Shown here one piece after another: positions 1 through 8,972 of a stretch of 64,000 nt of DNA. The position numbers were made by a program, and so were the translations under genes. Location of the stretch: assembly GCF_001661675.2 (NCBI RefSeq), contig NZ_CP019602.1, positions 434,001 to 498,000 on the forward strand. Reading direction: 5' to 3'. The notes beneath the pieces were generated by a model. That model worked only from the letters and a program-made list of their open reading frames with translations. It searched no databases and had not been told where the DNA came from. Origin of the DNA: Croceicoccus marinus (GTDB lineage Bacteria > Pseudomonadota > Alphaproteobacteria > Sphingomonadales > Sphingomonadaceae). Within the stretch, counting starts at the first letter, position 1. Every line of letters begins with the position of its first letter.

Positions 1-698
1 TCAACGCCAGCCGGGTCGAACGCGCCCCCGCGGCAGAGGAGCTCTATGCCGACGGCCCGCACCCCGCGACCCAGCAATTCGAGGTGGGCGACCCGTTCCT
101 GGACACCGAAAAGGCGCTTGGGATCGAAGCCTATCTGCGCGGCGCGCTGGGCCCTGCGACCTTCTCGCTGACGGGCTTTGCGACCCGCTTCGACGATTAC
201 ATCTATCTTGCCGCCACGGGCGAGGAAGAGGACGACCTGCCCGTGTTCCAGCAATTGCAGGACGATGCCGACTATATCGGTTTCGAGGCGGAGACCGCAT
301 TCCCGCTGGTGACGCTGGGCGATGTGACGATCGGCAACGAGATTTCCGCCAGCTATGTCCATGCCGAGCTTGGCGACGGATCGCCGGTTCCGCTGATCCC
401 GCCGCTCTCGGGCCGCTATGCGCTGACGGCGACGACGACCCAGCTGGAAGGGCGCGTCGAACTGGGCCTGTACGACGATCAGGACCGCGTCGCCGAATAT
501 GAGACGCCGACGGACGGCTTCACCATGGTCGATGCCTCGCTGGCGTGGAAGCCGTGGCGCGGCAATCGCAACCTGACCTTGATCGGGCAGGTCGACAATG
601 TCTTCGACGTCGAGGGCCGCCGCCATTCCAGCGTGACAAAGGACTTCGTGCCGATGGCGGGCCGCAATGTCCGGCTGAGCGTGCGCATCAGCCTTTAG
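1..698 (+). CDS. TonB-dependent receptor, C-terminal part (5' end outside window)
   Basis: The frame is open from base 3 to the TAG at 696-698, so the gene begins upstream of the window. The visible ~231 residues show the late beta-barrel of a TonB-dependent outer-membrane receptor. They begin with the family signature RAP..EELYADGPHPATQQFE, followed by alternating aromatic and polar barrel strands, and end in VRLSVRISL with a hydrophobic last residue as outer-membrane proteins have. The family imports siderophores, metals or other large nutrients using TonB-ExbBD energy. The substrate cannot be told because the plug domain is missing. Confidence 0.9.
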   Translation, partial: NASRVERAPAAEELYADGPHPATQQFEVGDPFLDTEKALGIEAYLRGALGPATFSLTGFATRFDDYIYLAATGEEEDDLPVFQQLQDDADYIGFEAETAFPLVTLGDVTIGNEISASYVHAELGDGSPVPLIPPLSGRYALTATTTQLEGRVELGLYDDQDRVAEYETPTDGFTMVDASLAWKPWRGNRNLTLIGQVDNVFDVEGRRHSSVTKDFVPMAGRNVRLSVRISL

Positions 699-753
699 GG
701 CGGGACCTCGCTGCGCCTTTGACAGCGGCCTCCATGCGCGGCAGCTTTCGTCC

Positions 754-1365
754 ATGTGCAATCTCTATCGCATGACGAAAGCCGCCGACGAGGTTGCGCG
801 CCTGTTCGGCACGGATGCCCCGCCGGGCGTCAACATGGGCGAGGAAGTGTTTCCCGGCTATCCGGGCATGGTGTTCGACGGGGCCGCCCTGCGCGGGATG
901 GTCTGGGGCTTTCCGCTGTCGGTGAAGGGCAAGTCGGGGCGGATGCTGAAGCCCAGGCCGGTCAATAATGCGCGCTGCGACCGGCTGGACAGCTTCATGT
1001 GGCGCTACAGCTTTGCCGAGCGGCGCTGCCTGATCCCGATGACCGCCTTCGCGGAAGCCGAAGGACCCGGCGGCGGCAAGACGCGCAGCTGGTTCAGCCT
1101 GCCCGATCAGCCGGTCTTCACCGCGGCGGGCATCTGGCGGCACAGCGACGAATGGGGCGCAGTATTCTCGATGGTGATGACCGACGCAGCGCCTGCGGTA
1201 CAGGGCCTGCACGACCGGTCGCCGGTGCTGCTGGACCCCGGCAGCCGCGACATCTGGCTGCGCGGGACGGGCGAGCAGGCGCTGGCCCTGTGCGCGCCCT
1301 ATGCCGGGCCTATGCATGTCGACCGCACCGCCGAGCCATGGGTGCAGCGCGCGGCGGCGCATTAG
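754..1365 (+). CDS. SOS response-associated peptidase (SRAP/YedK family)
   Basis: 203 residues, close to the family's usual 200-230. SRAP proteins (HMCES/YedK) form a thiazolidine DNA-protein crosslink with abasic sites in single-stranded DNA. The catalytic residues are visible: Cys2 exposed after Met removal (MCNLYRMT), the Asn of PVNNARCD near residue 72, the Glu after RCLIP (about residue 101) and the His of GLHDRSP (153). The stop overlaps the stop of the convergent radical SAM gene by 4 bases. That neighbour has a LexA box, which fits a DNA-damage theme, though no LexA site is seen upstream of this gene itself. Confidence 0.92.
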   Translation: MCNLYRMTKAADEVARLFGTDAPPGVNMGEEVFPGYPGMVFDGAALRGMVWGFPLSVKGKSGRMLKPRPVNNARCDRLDSFMWRYSFAERRCLIPMTAFAEAEGPGGGKTRSWFSLPDQPVFTAAGIWRHSDEWGAVFSMVMTDAAPAVQGLHDRSPVLLDPGSRDIWLRGTGEQALALCAPYAGPMHVDRTAEPWVQRAAAH

Positions 1366-2459
1366 AACAGCGCCAGCTGCCCGTCGAGCGAGGGCGGGCG
1401 GAACGCGCTGCAATCGAGTTCCGCGCGGCGCTGGGGGATGCTGCTGCGTTTCAGGGCGACGCGGAAGCGGGCGCGCAGCATGTCGGCCCAGGCGCCTTGC
1501 GGCTTGAAGCGTTCGTGGAAGCGATGCTCGTTGTCGCGCCCGCCGCGCATGTCCTGCACCAGGGCCATAACCTTGGCCGCGCGGTCGGGGTAATGCACGT
1601 CCAGCCATTCGCGGAATAGCGGCGCAACCTCGTGCGGCAGGCGCATCATGATCCAGCCCGCGCTGTTCACCCGCGCTTCGGCCAGGCGTGCCACGGTGCG
1701 TTCGATGAACTCGTCGGTGATCGCGGGGATGACGGGCGAGATCATGCCATGGGTTGGCACGCCCGCTTCGGCCAGCCTTGCCAGCGCCGCCAGCCGCTTT
1801 GCGGGTGAGGGCGCGCGCGGCTCCAGCGTCTGCGACAGGCGCGGATCTAGGCTGGTGACCGAAATGCCGACCGCGACCAGCCGGCGGCGCGCCATCTCCT
1901 CCAGCAGGTCGAGGTCGTGCAGCACCCGGTCGGACTTGGTGGTGATGGTGACGGGGTGCCGGACTTCCAGGCACAGCTCCAGGATCGCGCGCGTGATGCG
2001 ATAGCGCCCCTCGATCGGCTGATAGGGGTCGGTGTTCGTCCCCATCGCGATCGGGCGGGGCGCATAGCCCGGCTTCGCCAGTGTCTTGCGCAGCAATTGC
2101 GCCGCGTCGGGCTTGGCGAACAGCTTCGTCTCGAAATCGAGGCCGGGGGACAAATCGTGATAGGCATGGGTCGGCCGCGCGAAACAATAGATGCAGCCAT
2201 GCTCGCATCCCCGATAGGCATTGATCGAGCGGTCGAAACCGATGTCGGGCGATGTGTTGAAGGTCAGGATCGAGCGCGGATGCTCCTCGGTCACGGTGGT
2301 GCGCCGCCGGCCCGCCGCGCCGTCGATGATCTCCACCTCGTCCAGCCAGTCGCCGTCCGCCAGCCGTTCGGCCAGGCCGAAGCGCTGCGGCACCGCATTG
2401 CTGGGCGCGCCGCGGCCTCGCTCGACCTCGTGATGCGCGGGATGGGGGCGACTCGGCAT
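1362..2459 (-). CDS. PA0069-type radical SAM protein (SPL-like)
   Basis: 365 residues. A CxxxCxxC cluster (Cys85, Cys89, Cys92 in YRGCEHGCIYCFARPTHAY) marks a radical SAM enzyme of the PA0069/spore-photoproduct-lyase-like group, which typically has RGCxHGCxYC followed by ARPTH. A TIM-barrel-like region follows (SDRVLHDLDLLEEM, AVGISVTSLD). The substrate of this family is not established. The start at 2459 lies 25 bases downstream (in transcription sense) of an exact alphaproteobacterial LexA operator, so SOS control is likely. The gene is convergent with the SRAP gene. Confidence 0.88.
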   Translation of the reverse strand: MPSRPHPAHHEVERGRGAPSNAVPQRFGLAERLADGDWLDEVEIIDGAAGRRRTTVTEEHPRSILTFNTSPDIGFDRSINAYRGCEHGCIYCFARPTHAYHDLSPGLDFETKLFAKPDAAQLLRKTLAKPGYAPRPIAMGTNTDPYQPIEGRYRITRAILELCLEVRHPVTITTKSDRVLHDLDLLEEMARRRLVAVGISVTSLDPRLSQTLEPRAPSPAKRLAALARLAEAGVPTHGMISPVIPAITDEFIERTVARLAEARVNSAGWIMMRLPHEVAPLFREWLDVHYPDRAAKVMALVQDMRGGRDNEHRFHERFKPQGAWADMLRARFRVALKRSSIPQRRAELDCSAFRPPSLDGQLALF

Positions 2460-2483
2460 GGCGGCAAATTACGCGGCGGCAAA

Positions 2484-2498
2484 GAACAAAACAAGAAC
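2484..2498. promoter_or_regulatory. LexA (SOS) operator, GAAC-N7-GAAC
   Basis: GAACAAAACAAGAAC is an exact match to the direct-repeat LexA box of alphaproteobacteria (GTTC-N7-GTTC on the minus strand). It sits between the divergent radical SAM gene (start 2459) and the YcxB-like gene (start 2501), close enough to either start to act as an operator. Confidence 0.72.
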
Positions 2499-2500
2499 TT

Positions 2501-3049
2501 ATGGATTTGTTCATGCCGCCCTCCTATGCCACTGGCGTGATAACGCGCGGCCCCTACAGCTATGAAGTGACCGAAGATATGGTGGTCGAGGCGATGCGCC
2601 GCCACATGGTCCGGCGCATGACGCACGGGCTGGTGGGCCGGCTGTTCATTGCGGTGCTGGCGCTGCTGGCGCTGCTCATCGCGCTGGACCTGGCGTTCTA
2701 TGGCCGGCTCTCGCGCGCTTCGCTTGCTTTCCTGGTCGCGGTGCCGCTGGCGCTTGCCGTCATCAACCTGTGGCTGGTGCCGCAGCTGGGCCGCCGCCAG
2801 TTCCGCCAGAGCGCTGCGCTGCGCGCGCCCGGCAGTTTCGAATGGGATGACGGGTCAGTCCGCTTCACCAGCGAACGCGGCGAGGCGCGGATCAGGCTCG
2901 GCGAACTCTATCGCTGGGACGAGACCGCGAATATCGTCCTGCTGTACCAGACCGAGATGTTCTTCAACCTGGTGCCAAAGGCCGATCTGCAAGGCGAGGC
3001 GCCCGAGTTGATCGCAAGGCTTCGCGCGGCGGGCGTGAAGCGCAACTAG
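2501..3049 (+). CDS. YcxB-like membrane protein
   Basis: 182 residues. Two transmembrane helices are clear (about residues 49-67, LFIAVLALLALLIALDLAF, and 75-93, SLAFLVAVPLALAVINLWL). A soluble C-terminal domain follows, rich in beta strands (GSFEWDDGSVRFTSERGEARIRLGELYRW...LVPKADL), which is the pattern of the YcxB-like C-terminal domain. Function is unknown in the family. The start lies 2 bases past the LexA box, which would place the box at the 5' end of the message or in the promoter. The stop is 3 bases from the convergent moaB stop. Confidence 0.7.
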   Translation: MDLFMPPSYATGVITRGPYSYEVTEDMVVEAMRRHMVRRMTHGLVGRLFIAVLALLALLIALDLAFYGRLSRASLAFLVAVPLALAVINLWLVPQLGRRQFRQSAALRAPGSFEWDDGSVRFTSERGEARIRLGELYRWDETANIVLLYQTEMFFNLVPKADLQGEAPELIARLRAAGVKRN

Positions 3050-3052
3050 CCC

Positions 3053-3580
3053 CTATTTCTCCCTGAGCCGCGGCATCAGCTCGACGAAATTGCAGGGCCG
3101 GTTCCGGCTGTCGAGCTGTTCGGCCAAGATGCCGTCCCACCCGTCCTTCACCGCGCCGTTCGATCCGGGCAGCGCGAAGATATAGGTGCCCCGCGCCACC
3201 ACCGCGCAGGCGCGCGATTGCACCGTGCTGGTCCCGATGGTCTTGAACGACAGATAGCGGAACAGTTCGCCAAAGCCCGGGATCGCGCGCGTTTTCACCT
3301 GGTCCAGCGCCTCGGGCGTCACGTCGCGGCCGGTCAGGCCGGTGCCGCCGGTGGTCACGACCGCGTCGATCTCCTCATCCTCGATCCAGCGGTGAAGTTC
3401 GGCGGTGATCAGCTCGGCATCGTCGCGGATGATCGCCCGGTCGGCCAGATGATGGCCTGCCGCCGCAATCCGTTCGGCCAATATGTCGCCGCTGGTGTCG
3501 TTCTCGCGCGTGCGCGTGTCGGACACGGTCAGCAGCGCGATATTGATCGGCTTGAATGCCCGGCTTTCGTCGATCGCCAT
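3053..3580 (-). CDS. moaB: Molybdenum cofactor biosynthesis protein MoaB
   Basis: 175 residues from the ATG at 3580 (MAIDESRAFKPINIALLTVSDTR). An upstream in-frame ATG at 3694 would run 100 bases into the preceding gene and is less likely. MoaB/MogA proteins bind molybdopterin and adenylate it before Mo insertion. The signature TVSDTRTREND, the phosphate-binding TTGGTGLTGRDVTPEA and the tail ALPGSNGAVKDGWDGILAEQL are all present. It follows the transglycosylase gene on the same strand with 10 bases between them. Confidence 0.93.
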   Translation of the reverse strand: MAIDESRAFKPINIALLTVSDTRTRENDTSGDILAERIAAAGHHLADRAIIRDDAELITAELHRWIEDEEIDAVVTTGGTGLTGRDVTPEALDQVKTRAIPGFGELFRYLSFKTIGTSTVQSRACAVVARGTYIFALPGSNGAVKDGWDGILAEQLDSRNRPCNFVELMPRLREK

Positions 3581-3590
3581 GTGCCTGTCC

Positions 3591-5387
3591 TCAGCCCCCG
3601 CTGCGCACGGTGCCGGAAGTGACTTCCTTGCCGTGCATCGCCACCGCATCGCTGCCCGAAACACCCGGAAAGCGCGGCCACAGGTTCTGGGCATAGGCCT
3701 CGCGCGCGTCGGAATCGCGGCCCAGCTGGCGCTGGTACATCCAGTAGTTGGTGGTCACGATCGCGACATAGGCGCGCGTTTCCCAATAGGGGATCGATTC
3801 CATCCATAGCAGCGGATCGCCCTGTGCGTTGATCTCGCTGTTCCAGCGCTGCACCGGCGACAGGCCCGCGTTATAGGCCGCCATGATCTTGGGCAGCAGA
3901 CCCTGCGTGCCGCTGGAATCGCGCAGCATTTCCAGATGGCGCTGCCCGTAGCTCATGTTCGTGGGCGGATCCTGCAGCGCCGATGTGCTCTGCCCAAGGC
4001 CCAGCCCTGCATGGTGGCGCGCGGTGATCGGCATGATCTGCATCAGCCCGACCGCGCCCGCGGGGCTGACGGCCTCGGGCTGGAACCGCGATTCCTGCAG
4101 CGTGTGCGCAAAGGCCAGCGCCGGATCGACACGCCAGCCATCCACCGGCTGCCAGCGCGTCAGCGGATAGCGCGTGGCGCTGTCGGGCTTGGTCCCCGGC
4201 GGCGCGGCATAGGCCATCGCCAGCTGCGTGCCGGGCAGGCCCAGCGTGCGCGCCAGCCGGGCGAGCGGCTGATACTGCTGCGCGCTGCCGATCTGCGCCT
4301 GGTGGCGCAGTACTTCGTCGGCCAGCCCCTCGCGCCCGATCTCGGTCAGGGCGACCGCGGTGCGGACATTGGGATTGCCGGCCAGCGCGTTCCAGTCGCC
4401 CCGATCGAAGCCGGTGCCCGACTGGATCGGCGGCAGGCGCATGCCCAGCTGTTCGGCGGCCAGCATGCCGTACAGCGTTTCGGAATAGCCCGCGGCATTG
4501 CGCAGCGCCGGTGCGGCTTCGTCGGGCTGGCGGCAGCGGGTGAAGCTGCGCGCGGCCCAGTAATGCGCGGCGGCGCGCAGTTCCTGGTTGTCGGCGGTCT
4601 GCGCGGCGCGGGTGAAGCCGTCGGCCGCCATCTCGCAATTGTTGAGCCGCCATGCGGCCAGCCCCGCGACCCACCAGCCTTCGCCTACCCACGGGCCGGT
4701 ACCGCCATTGGCGACATTGCGCGCCAGGTTCAGCGCGTTGTTGTCGTCATTCTCGATATAATAGGACCATGCCACGCGCTGGCGCCATTCGGCCCGCGCG
4801 CTGGAGGTAAGGCCGGCGTCCACCCCATCCAGCAGGATGCGCGCGCCGCCGGGATCGTCGTTGCTGATGCGCTCCAGAATGGCGCTGGCGATGCTCTCGG
4901 GCATCGACCCGTCGCCCACCGAACGCGGACGGGTGCGCTTTTCGGGCGCGCGGATCGACACCAGGCGCTGCGTGCTGGGCAGGCTAGGCGCCGATTCCAG
5001 CCCGCGCTTCAGCGCCAGCCGTCCGATCTGGCCCGCCTGCGGTAGGTCGGTGCCGCGCGACAGCCATGCGTTCAGCGCGGGCAGTTCGATCCGGGGCGAG
5101 GTGGGGGCAAGGTAATATTCGGCCAGCGCCAGCTGCGTCAGCGGCCCGTCGGGCTTTTGCGCCAGCATGTAATCGACCTGCGCCCAGTTCTCCGCATCGA
5201 TCTGGCGGAAGACCTCGGCATAGAAGGCGCGGTCCTCATCGCTCAATTGCGCGGGGATATGGGCCGATTGCTCGACCGCGGCGACGGCGTTCGCGACATT
5301 GGCCTGCGCGGGCGCGGCGCCCAGCGCGGCCACCGCGAGAAAAGAGATCAGGGACCCGGTCAGACGCCGGGACAAAGTGGCAGCCAT
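3591..5387 (-). CDS. Soluble-type lytic murein transglycosylase
   Basis: 598 residues. Residues 1-29 form a signal peptide (hydrophobic core LISFLAVAALGAAPAQA), so the enzyme acts in the periplasm. A long alpha-helical superhelical region of Slt70 type follows. The C-terminal SLT domain has the catalytic Glu432 in LQESRFQPEAVSPAGAVGLMQ and the downstream AAYNAG motif. It cleaves peptidoglycan with formation of 1,6-anhydro-MurNAc. It is co-directional with moaB. Confidence 0.93.
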   Translation of the reverse strand: MAATLSRRLTGSLISFLAVAALGAAPAQANVANAVAAVEQSAHIPAQLSDEDRAFYAEVFRQIDAENWAQVDYMLAQKPDGPLTQLALAEYYLAPTSPRIELPALNAWLSRGTDLPQAGQIGRLALKRGLESAPSLPSTQRLVSIRAPEKRTRPRSVGDGSMPESIASAILERISNDDPGGARILLDGVDAGLTSSARAEWRQRVAWSYYIENDDNNALNLARNVANGGTGPWVGEGWWVAGLAAWRLNNCEMAADGFTRAAQTADNQELRAAAHYWAARSFTRCRQPDEAAPALRNAAGYSETLYGMLAAEQLGMRLPPIQSGTGFDRGDWNALAGNPNVRTAVALTEIGREGLADEVLRHQAQIGSAQQYQPLARLARTLGLPGTQLAMAYAAPPGTKPDSATRYPLTRWQPVDGWRVDPALAFAHTLQESRFQPEAVSPAGAVGLMQIMPITARHHAGLGLGQSTSALQDPPTNMSYGQRHLEMLRDSSGTQGLLPKIMAAYNAGLSPVQRWNSEINAQGDPLLWMESIPYWETRAYVAIVTTNYWMYQRQLGRDSDAREAYAQNLWPRFPGVSGSDAVAMHGKEVTSGTVRSGG

Positions 5388-5498
5388 GGATCAGCGGTTC
5401 CTTCTTGCCTGTTCCAGCCAGCGCAAAGACCGGGCGCTTTCCCGCGCCCGAGGGTAACAACGATATCGCGCGAAGGGTGAATCCCCGGCGCGCTTTCG

Positions 5499-6326
5499 TC
5501 AAGCCGGGCGTGAGAGCGCAAGCCAGCGCCCCCACCAAAGCGCCTTTGCCTGCGGCCTGCTGCGCATGACCGCCAGTGGATAACTTGCCAGCAGCGGGAT
5601 TTCCCGCGCATCTCCGCCGCTTTCCACCATGATCGCCCCTTGCGCCGAGGGGGCGTCGAATCGCTCCGGCGACAGCAGATTGACCAGATCCGCGCCGAAG
5701 ATCGCCAACATACGCGGGGCCGCCAATGCGATATGATGCCGCATTAACGCGCCCAGCCCCTCGGCCTCCAGCGCGCGCCAGTCGGCGGCGGGCATATGGC
5801 GCGGCAGCGCGGACGCAAGATAGCAGTCGCCGCGCGTCAGCCCCATCGCCGCCAGCATCGCATCCAGCAGCCGCCCGTCCTCGCCCGACAGCAGTGTGCC
5901 GCCATCGTCGGAGGCGGGGTCGGTGACCAGCACCATCAGCCTTGCGCCTGCCTCTCCCACCGGGGCGGCGCGGTCGGCGACCGGCCCTGCATCCAGCGCC
6001 GGCTCGTTCATCCACCAGTCGCGAAAGGCCGCCAGCGTAGCCGGCCAGCCCTGCGCGTCTCCGCCGATCCCTGGCGCAGGCGCCTGCTGCGGCGCGGCGG
6101 GCCTGGGCCTGTTGGGGCTGGGCCGATTAGGGCGGGGCGCATCGGCATCGCGTGGCTGCGCCGCTTCGGCGGGCGGCGCCCCCTCGGCAATCCAGTCGCG
6201 CGGCTTGTCATCGAAGGCCAGGTCGACGCCTGCATCGGCCCAGAACGCGGACCAGCTTTCGATCAGGGCCGCATTGTCGGCGTGCGCCGAACTGTCGCCG
6301 CCCGATCGGCCGTCAGGCCCTGCCAT
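5499..6326 (-). CDS. Uracil-DNA-glycosylase-fold protein lacking the usual catalytic motifs
   Basis: 275 residues from the ATG at 6326 (MAGPDGRSGG); an in-frame ATG at 6461 would add 45 residues. The first ~100 residues are low-complexity and proline-rich (RPNRPSPNRPRPAAPQQAP). The rest follows the family-4/5 UDG order: LSGEDGRLLDAMLAAMGL, then the ALPRHMPA position, then HIALAAPRMLAIFGADLVNLL, and a final LLASYPLAVMRS where active enzymes have HPS. The 4Fe-4S cysteines are absent; one Cys is present. It is probably a conserved sphingomonad protein of unknown role, and glycosylase activity is doubtful. It is divergent from the ETF-QO gene. Confidence 0.7.
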   Translation of the reverse strand: MAGPDGRSGGDSSAHADNAALIESWSAFWADAGVDLAFDDKPRDWIAEGAPPAEAAQPRDADAPRPNRPSPNRPRPAAPQQAPAPGIGGDAQGWPATLAAFRDWWMNEPALDAGPVADRAAPVGEAGARLMVLVTDPASDDGGTLLSGEDGRLLDAMLAAMGLTRGDCYLASALPRHMPAADWRALEAEGLGALMRHHIALAAPRMLAIFGADLVNLLSPERFDAPSAQGAIMVESGGDAREIPLLASYPLAVMRSRPQAKALWWGRWLALSRPA

Positions 6327-6481
6327 GGGATCGTTGGAAGAGGTCAATGCGCTGCCCGAATGGGAATCCGATTTTTCGCGCCTACCCTTGACCACGCCGC
6401 GTTCTGCAATCAAGTCCTGATGCAAGAGAGAGTACGGTCTGGCCCAGCGCATGCCGACCACGCCACAAGAGGAAGCCTGTC

Positions 6482-8128
6482 ATGTCCGAACGCGAATCCA
6501 TGCCCTATGATGTCGTCATCGTCGGCGGCGGCGTTGCGGGACTGGCCGCGGCGATCCGCCTCAAGCAGGTGAACGACGCGCTCGAAGTCTGCGTCCTTGA
6601 AAAGGGGTCCGAGATCGGCGCGCACATCCTGTCGGGCGCGGTGGTCGATCCGCGCGCGCTGGACGAGCTGCTGCCCGACTGGCGCGACGACGGCTGCCCG
6701 ATGGCCGATACGCCCGTCACCGACAACATGCACTGGTCGCTGACCCGCGGCGGCAAATATTCCATGCCGGAAATCATGCTGCCCCCGTTCATGACGAACG
6801 ACGGCAATTATACCGGCAGCCTAGGCAATCTGTGCCGCTGGCTGGCCGAAAAGGCCGAGGGGCTGGGCGTGGAGATCTTCCCCGGCTTCCCGGCGGCGGA
6901 GATCCTTTGGAACGACGACGGTTCGGTCAAGGGCGTGGCGACCGGCGACATGGGCGTGGCCGCCGACGGCAGCCACAAGCCGGACTATCAGCCCGGCATG
7001 GAACTGCACGGCAAGTACACGCTGTTCGCCGAGGGCGCGCGCGGGTCGCTGACCAAGCAGCTGAAGTCGCGTTTCGACCTGGAAGCCAATTGCCAGCCGC
7101 AGACCTACGGGCTGGGCATGAAGGAATTGTGGGACATCGATCCCGAAAAGCATGTTCCGGGCCGCGTGATCCACACGCAGGGCTGGCCGCTTTCGGAAAA
7201 CGACGCGTGGGGCGGCGGCTTCATCTATCACCAGGCGGGCGGCCAGGTGGCGCTGGGCTTCGTGGTCGCGCTCGATTACGCGAACCCCTATCTCTATCCG
7301 TTCGAGGAATTCCAGCGCTGGAAGCAGCACCCCGACATCCGCAAGATCCTGGAGGGCGGCAAGCGCGTGTCATACGGCGCGCGCGTCATCAACGAGGGCG
7401 GCTGGCAGTCGGTGCCCAAGCTGACCTTCCCCGGCGGCGCGCTGATCGGCTGCGCGGCGGGCTTCGTCAACGTGCCGCGCATCAAGGGCAGCCACACCGC
7501 GATGAAATCGGGCATGCTGGCCGCCGAAAGCATCGCCTCTGCCATCGCCGCCGACCGCGCCAATGACGAAGTGTTCGAGTACGAAACCACGCTGCGCTCA
7601 GGCTGGATCGCGGACGAGCTGAAGAAGGTCAGGAACGCCGAACCCGCGGTCGCCAAGTTCGGCGGCGGGCTGGGCACCGTGATCGCGGGCGTCGACATGT
7701 GGATGCGCACGTTCAAGATGGGCCTGCCCGTCACGATGAAGCATCACCGCGATTGCGACAGGCTGATGCGCGCGGATCTGTTCAAGCCGATCGAGTACCC
7801 CAAGCCCGACGGGGTGATCAGCTTCGACCGGCTGTCATCCGTGTTCCTGTCGAACACCAATCACGAGGAAGACCAGCCCTGCCACCTTCAGCTCAAGGAC
7901 AAGGACGTTCCGCTGAAGATCAACCTGCCGGTCTTTGCCGGCCCCTCGGCGCGCTATTGCCCGGCGGGGGTCTATGAATTCGTCGGCGTGGAAGAGGGCG
8001 ATCCCAAGTTCGTGATCAACGCGCAGAACTGCGTCCACTGCAAGACCTGCGACATCAAGGACCCGACCCAGAACATCAACTGGGTCACCCCCGAAGGCGG
8101 CGGCGGACCCAACTATCCTAACATGTAG
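6482..8128 (+). CDS. Electron transfer flavoprotein-ubiquinone oxidoreductase
   Basis: 548 residues, the standard ETF-QO length. It passes electrons from ETF (fatty-acid and amino-acid dehydrogenases) to ubiquinone at the membrane. The N-terminal FAD dinucleotide motif (VIVGGGVAGLAAAIRLKQ) and the ETF-QO core (HILSGAVVDPRALDEL, IGCAAGFVNVPRIKGSHTAM) are present. The C-terminal 4Fe-4S ligands are CPAGVYEF followed by CVHCKTCDIKDPTQNINW. It is followed after 13 bases by ispE. Confidence 0.97.
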   Translation: MSERESMPYDVVIVGGGVAGLAAAIRLKQVNDALEVCVLEKGSEIGAHILSGAVVDPRALDELLPDWRDDGCPMADTPVTDNMHWSLTRGGKYSMPEIMLPPFMTNDGNYTGSLGNLCRWLAEKAEGLGVEIFPGFPAAEILWNDDGSVKGVATGDMGVAADGSHKPDYQPGMELHGKYTLFAEGARGSLTKQLKSRFDLEANCQPQTYGLGMKELWDIDPEKHVPGRVIHTQGWPLSENDAWGGGFIYHQAGGQVALGFVVALDYANPYLYPFEEFQRWKQHPDIRKILEGGKRVSYGARVINEGGWQSVPKLTFPGGALIGCAAGFVNVPRIKGSHTAMKSGMLAAESIASAIAADRANDEVFEYETTLRSGWIADELKKVRNAEPAVAKFGGGLGTVIAGVDMWMRTFKMGLPVTMKHHRDCDRLMRADLFKPIEYPKPDGVISFDRLSSVFLSNTNHEEDQPCHLQLKDKDVPLKINLPVFAGPSARYCPAGVYEFVGVEEGDPKFVINAQNCVHCKTCDIKDPTQNINWVTPEGGGGPNYPNM

Positions 8129-8141
8129 GGACCACCCCCGT

Positions 8142-8972
8142 TTGAAAGCCACCGCTTACGCCAAGATCAACCTGGCCCTGCACGTGCGGGGCAGGCGGGC
8201 CGACGGCTATCACGATATCGAGACGATCTTCGCCTTCGTCGATGCGGGCGACGTGCTGTCGGTGACAACCGGACAGGCGGAGGACCGCTTGCAGGTCGTG
8301 GGCGAGTTCGCCGCTGCGCTGGGCGGCTCCTCGGTGGGCGACAACATATTGATGCAGGCGCTGAACGCCTTTCCGCGCCCCGGCGCGGATGGGCCGGACG
8401 GCTGGCATGTCACGCTGGAAAAGAACCTGCCCGTCGCGGCGGGGCTGGGCGGGGGCAGCGCCGATGCGGGCGCGCTGATCCGGCTGATCTGCGATAGTCA
8501 TGGCTGGCCCGAAGACTGGCAGGAACGCGCCGCGCGGCTGGGCGCGGACGTGCCCGCCTGCGTCGTCAGCCGCACCGCGCGCGGCACCGGCACCGGGACG
8601 GAGCTCGACGTGATCGACAGCGAACTGACCGGCATGGCGGTGCTGCTGGTCAATCCGCGCAAACCGCTGGCGACCGGCCCGGTGTTCAAGGCGTGGAACG
8701 GGCTGGACCAGGGACCGCTGGCCCAAGGCACCTTGCGCGAGATCGTGCCCAAGGCGCGCAACGATCTGGAGGATGGCGCCCGCGCGCTGGTGCCCGCGAT
8801 CGGGCAGGTCGTGGGCGCATTGAAGGCTACCTATCCCTGGCTGGCCCGCATGTCGGGTTCGGGCGCCAGCTGCTTTGCCCTGTATGAAACCGCCGAGGCG
8901 CGCGATGCAGGCGCGGCGGAGATCGCGATGCGCCATCCCGACTGGTGGCAGATGAGCGGGACGCTTCTGTGA
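8142..8972 (+). CDS. ispE: 4-diphosphocytidyl-2-C-methyl-D-erythritol kinase
   Basis: 276 residues from a TTG start (8142), chosen because KATAYAKINLALHVRGRRADGYH is the usual N-terminus. This GHMP kinase phosphorylates CDP-ME in the MEP isoprenoid pathway. The ATP-binding motif PVAAGLGGGSADAGA is present near residue 100, as is the C-terminal GHMP motif MSGSGASCFALYE. The TTG start suggests modest translation. The stop overlaps the next gene's GTG. Confidence 0.95.
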   Translation: MKATAYAKINLALHVRGRRADGYHDIETIFAFVDAGDVLSVTTGQAEDRLQVVGEFAAALGGSSVGDNILMQALNAFPRPGADGPDGWHVTLEKNLPVAAGLGGGSADAGALIRLICDSHGWPEDWQERAARLGADVPACVVSRTARGTGTGTELDVIDSELTGMAVLLVNPRKPLATGPVFKAWNGLDQGPLAQGTLREIVPKARNDLEDGARALVPAIGQVVGALKATYPWLARMSGSGASCFALYETAEARDAGAAEIAMRHPDWWQMSGTLL

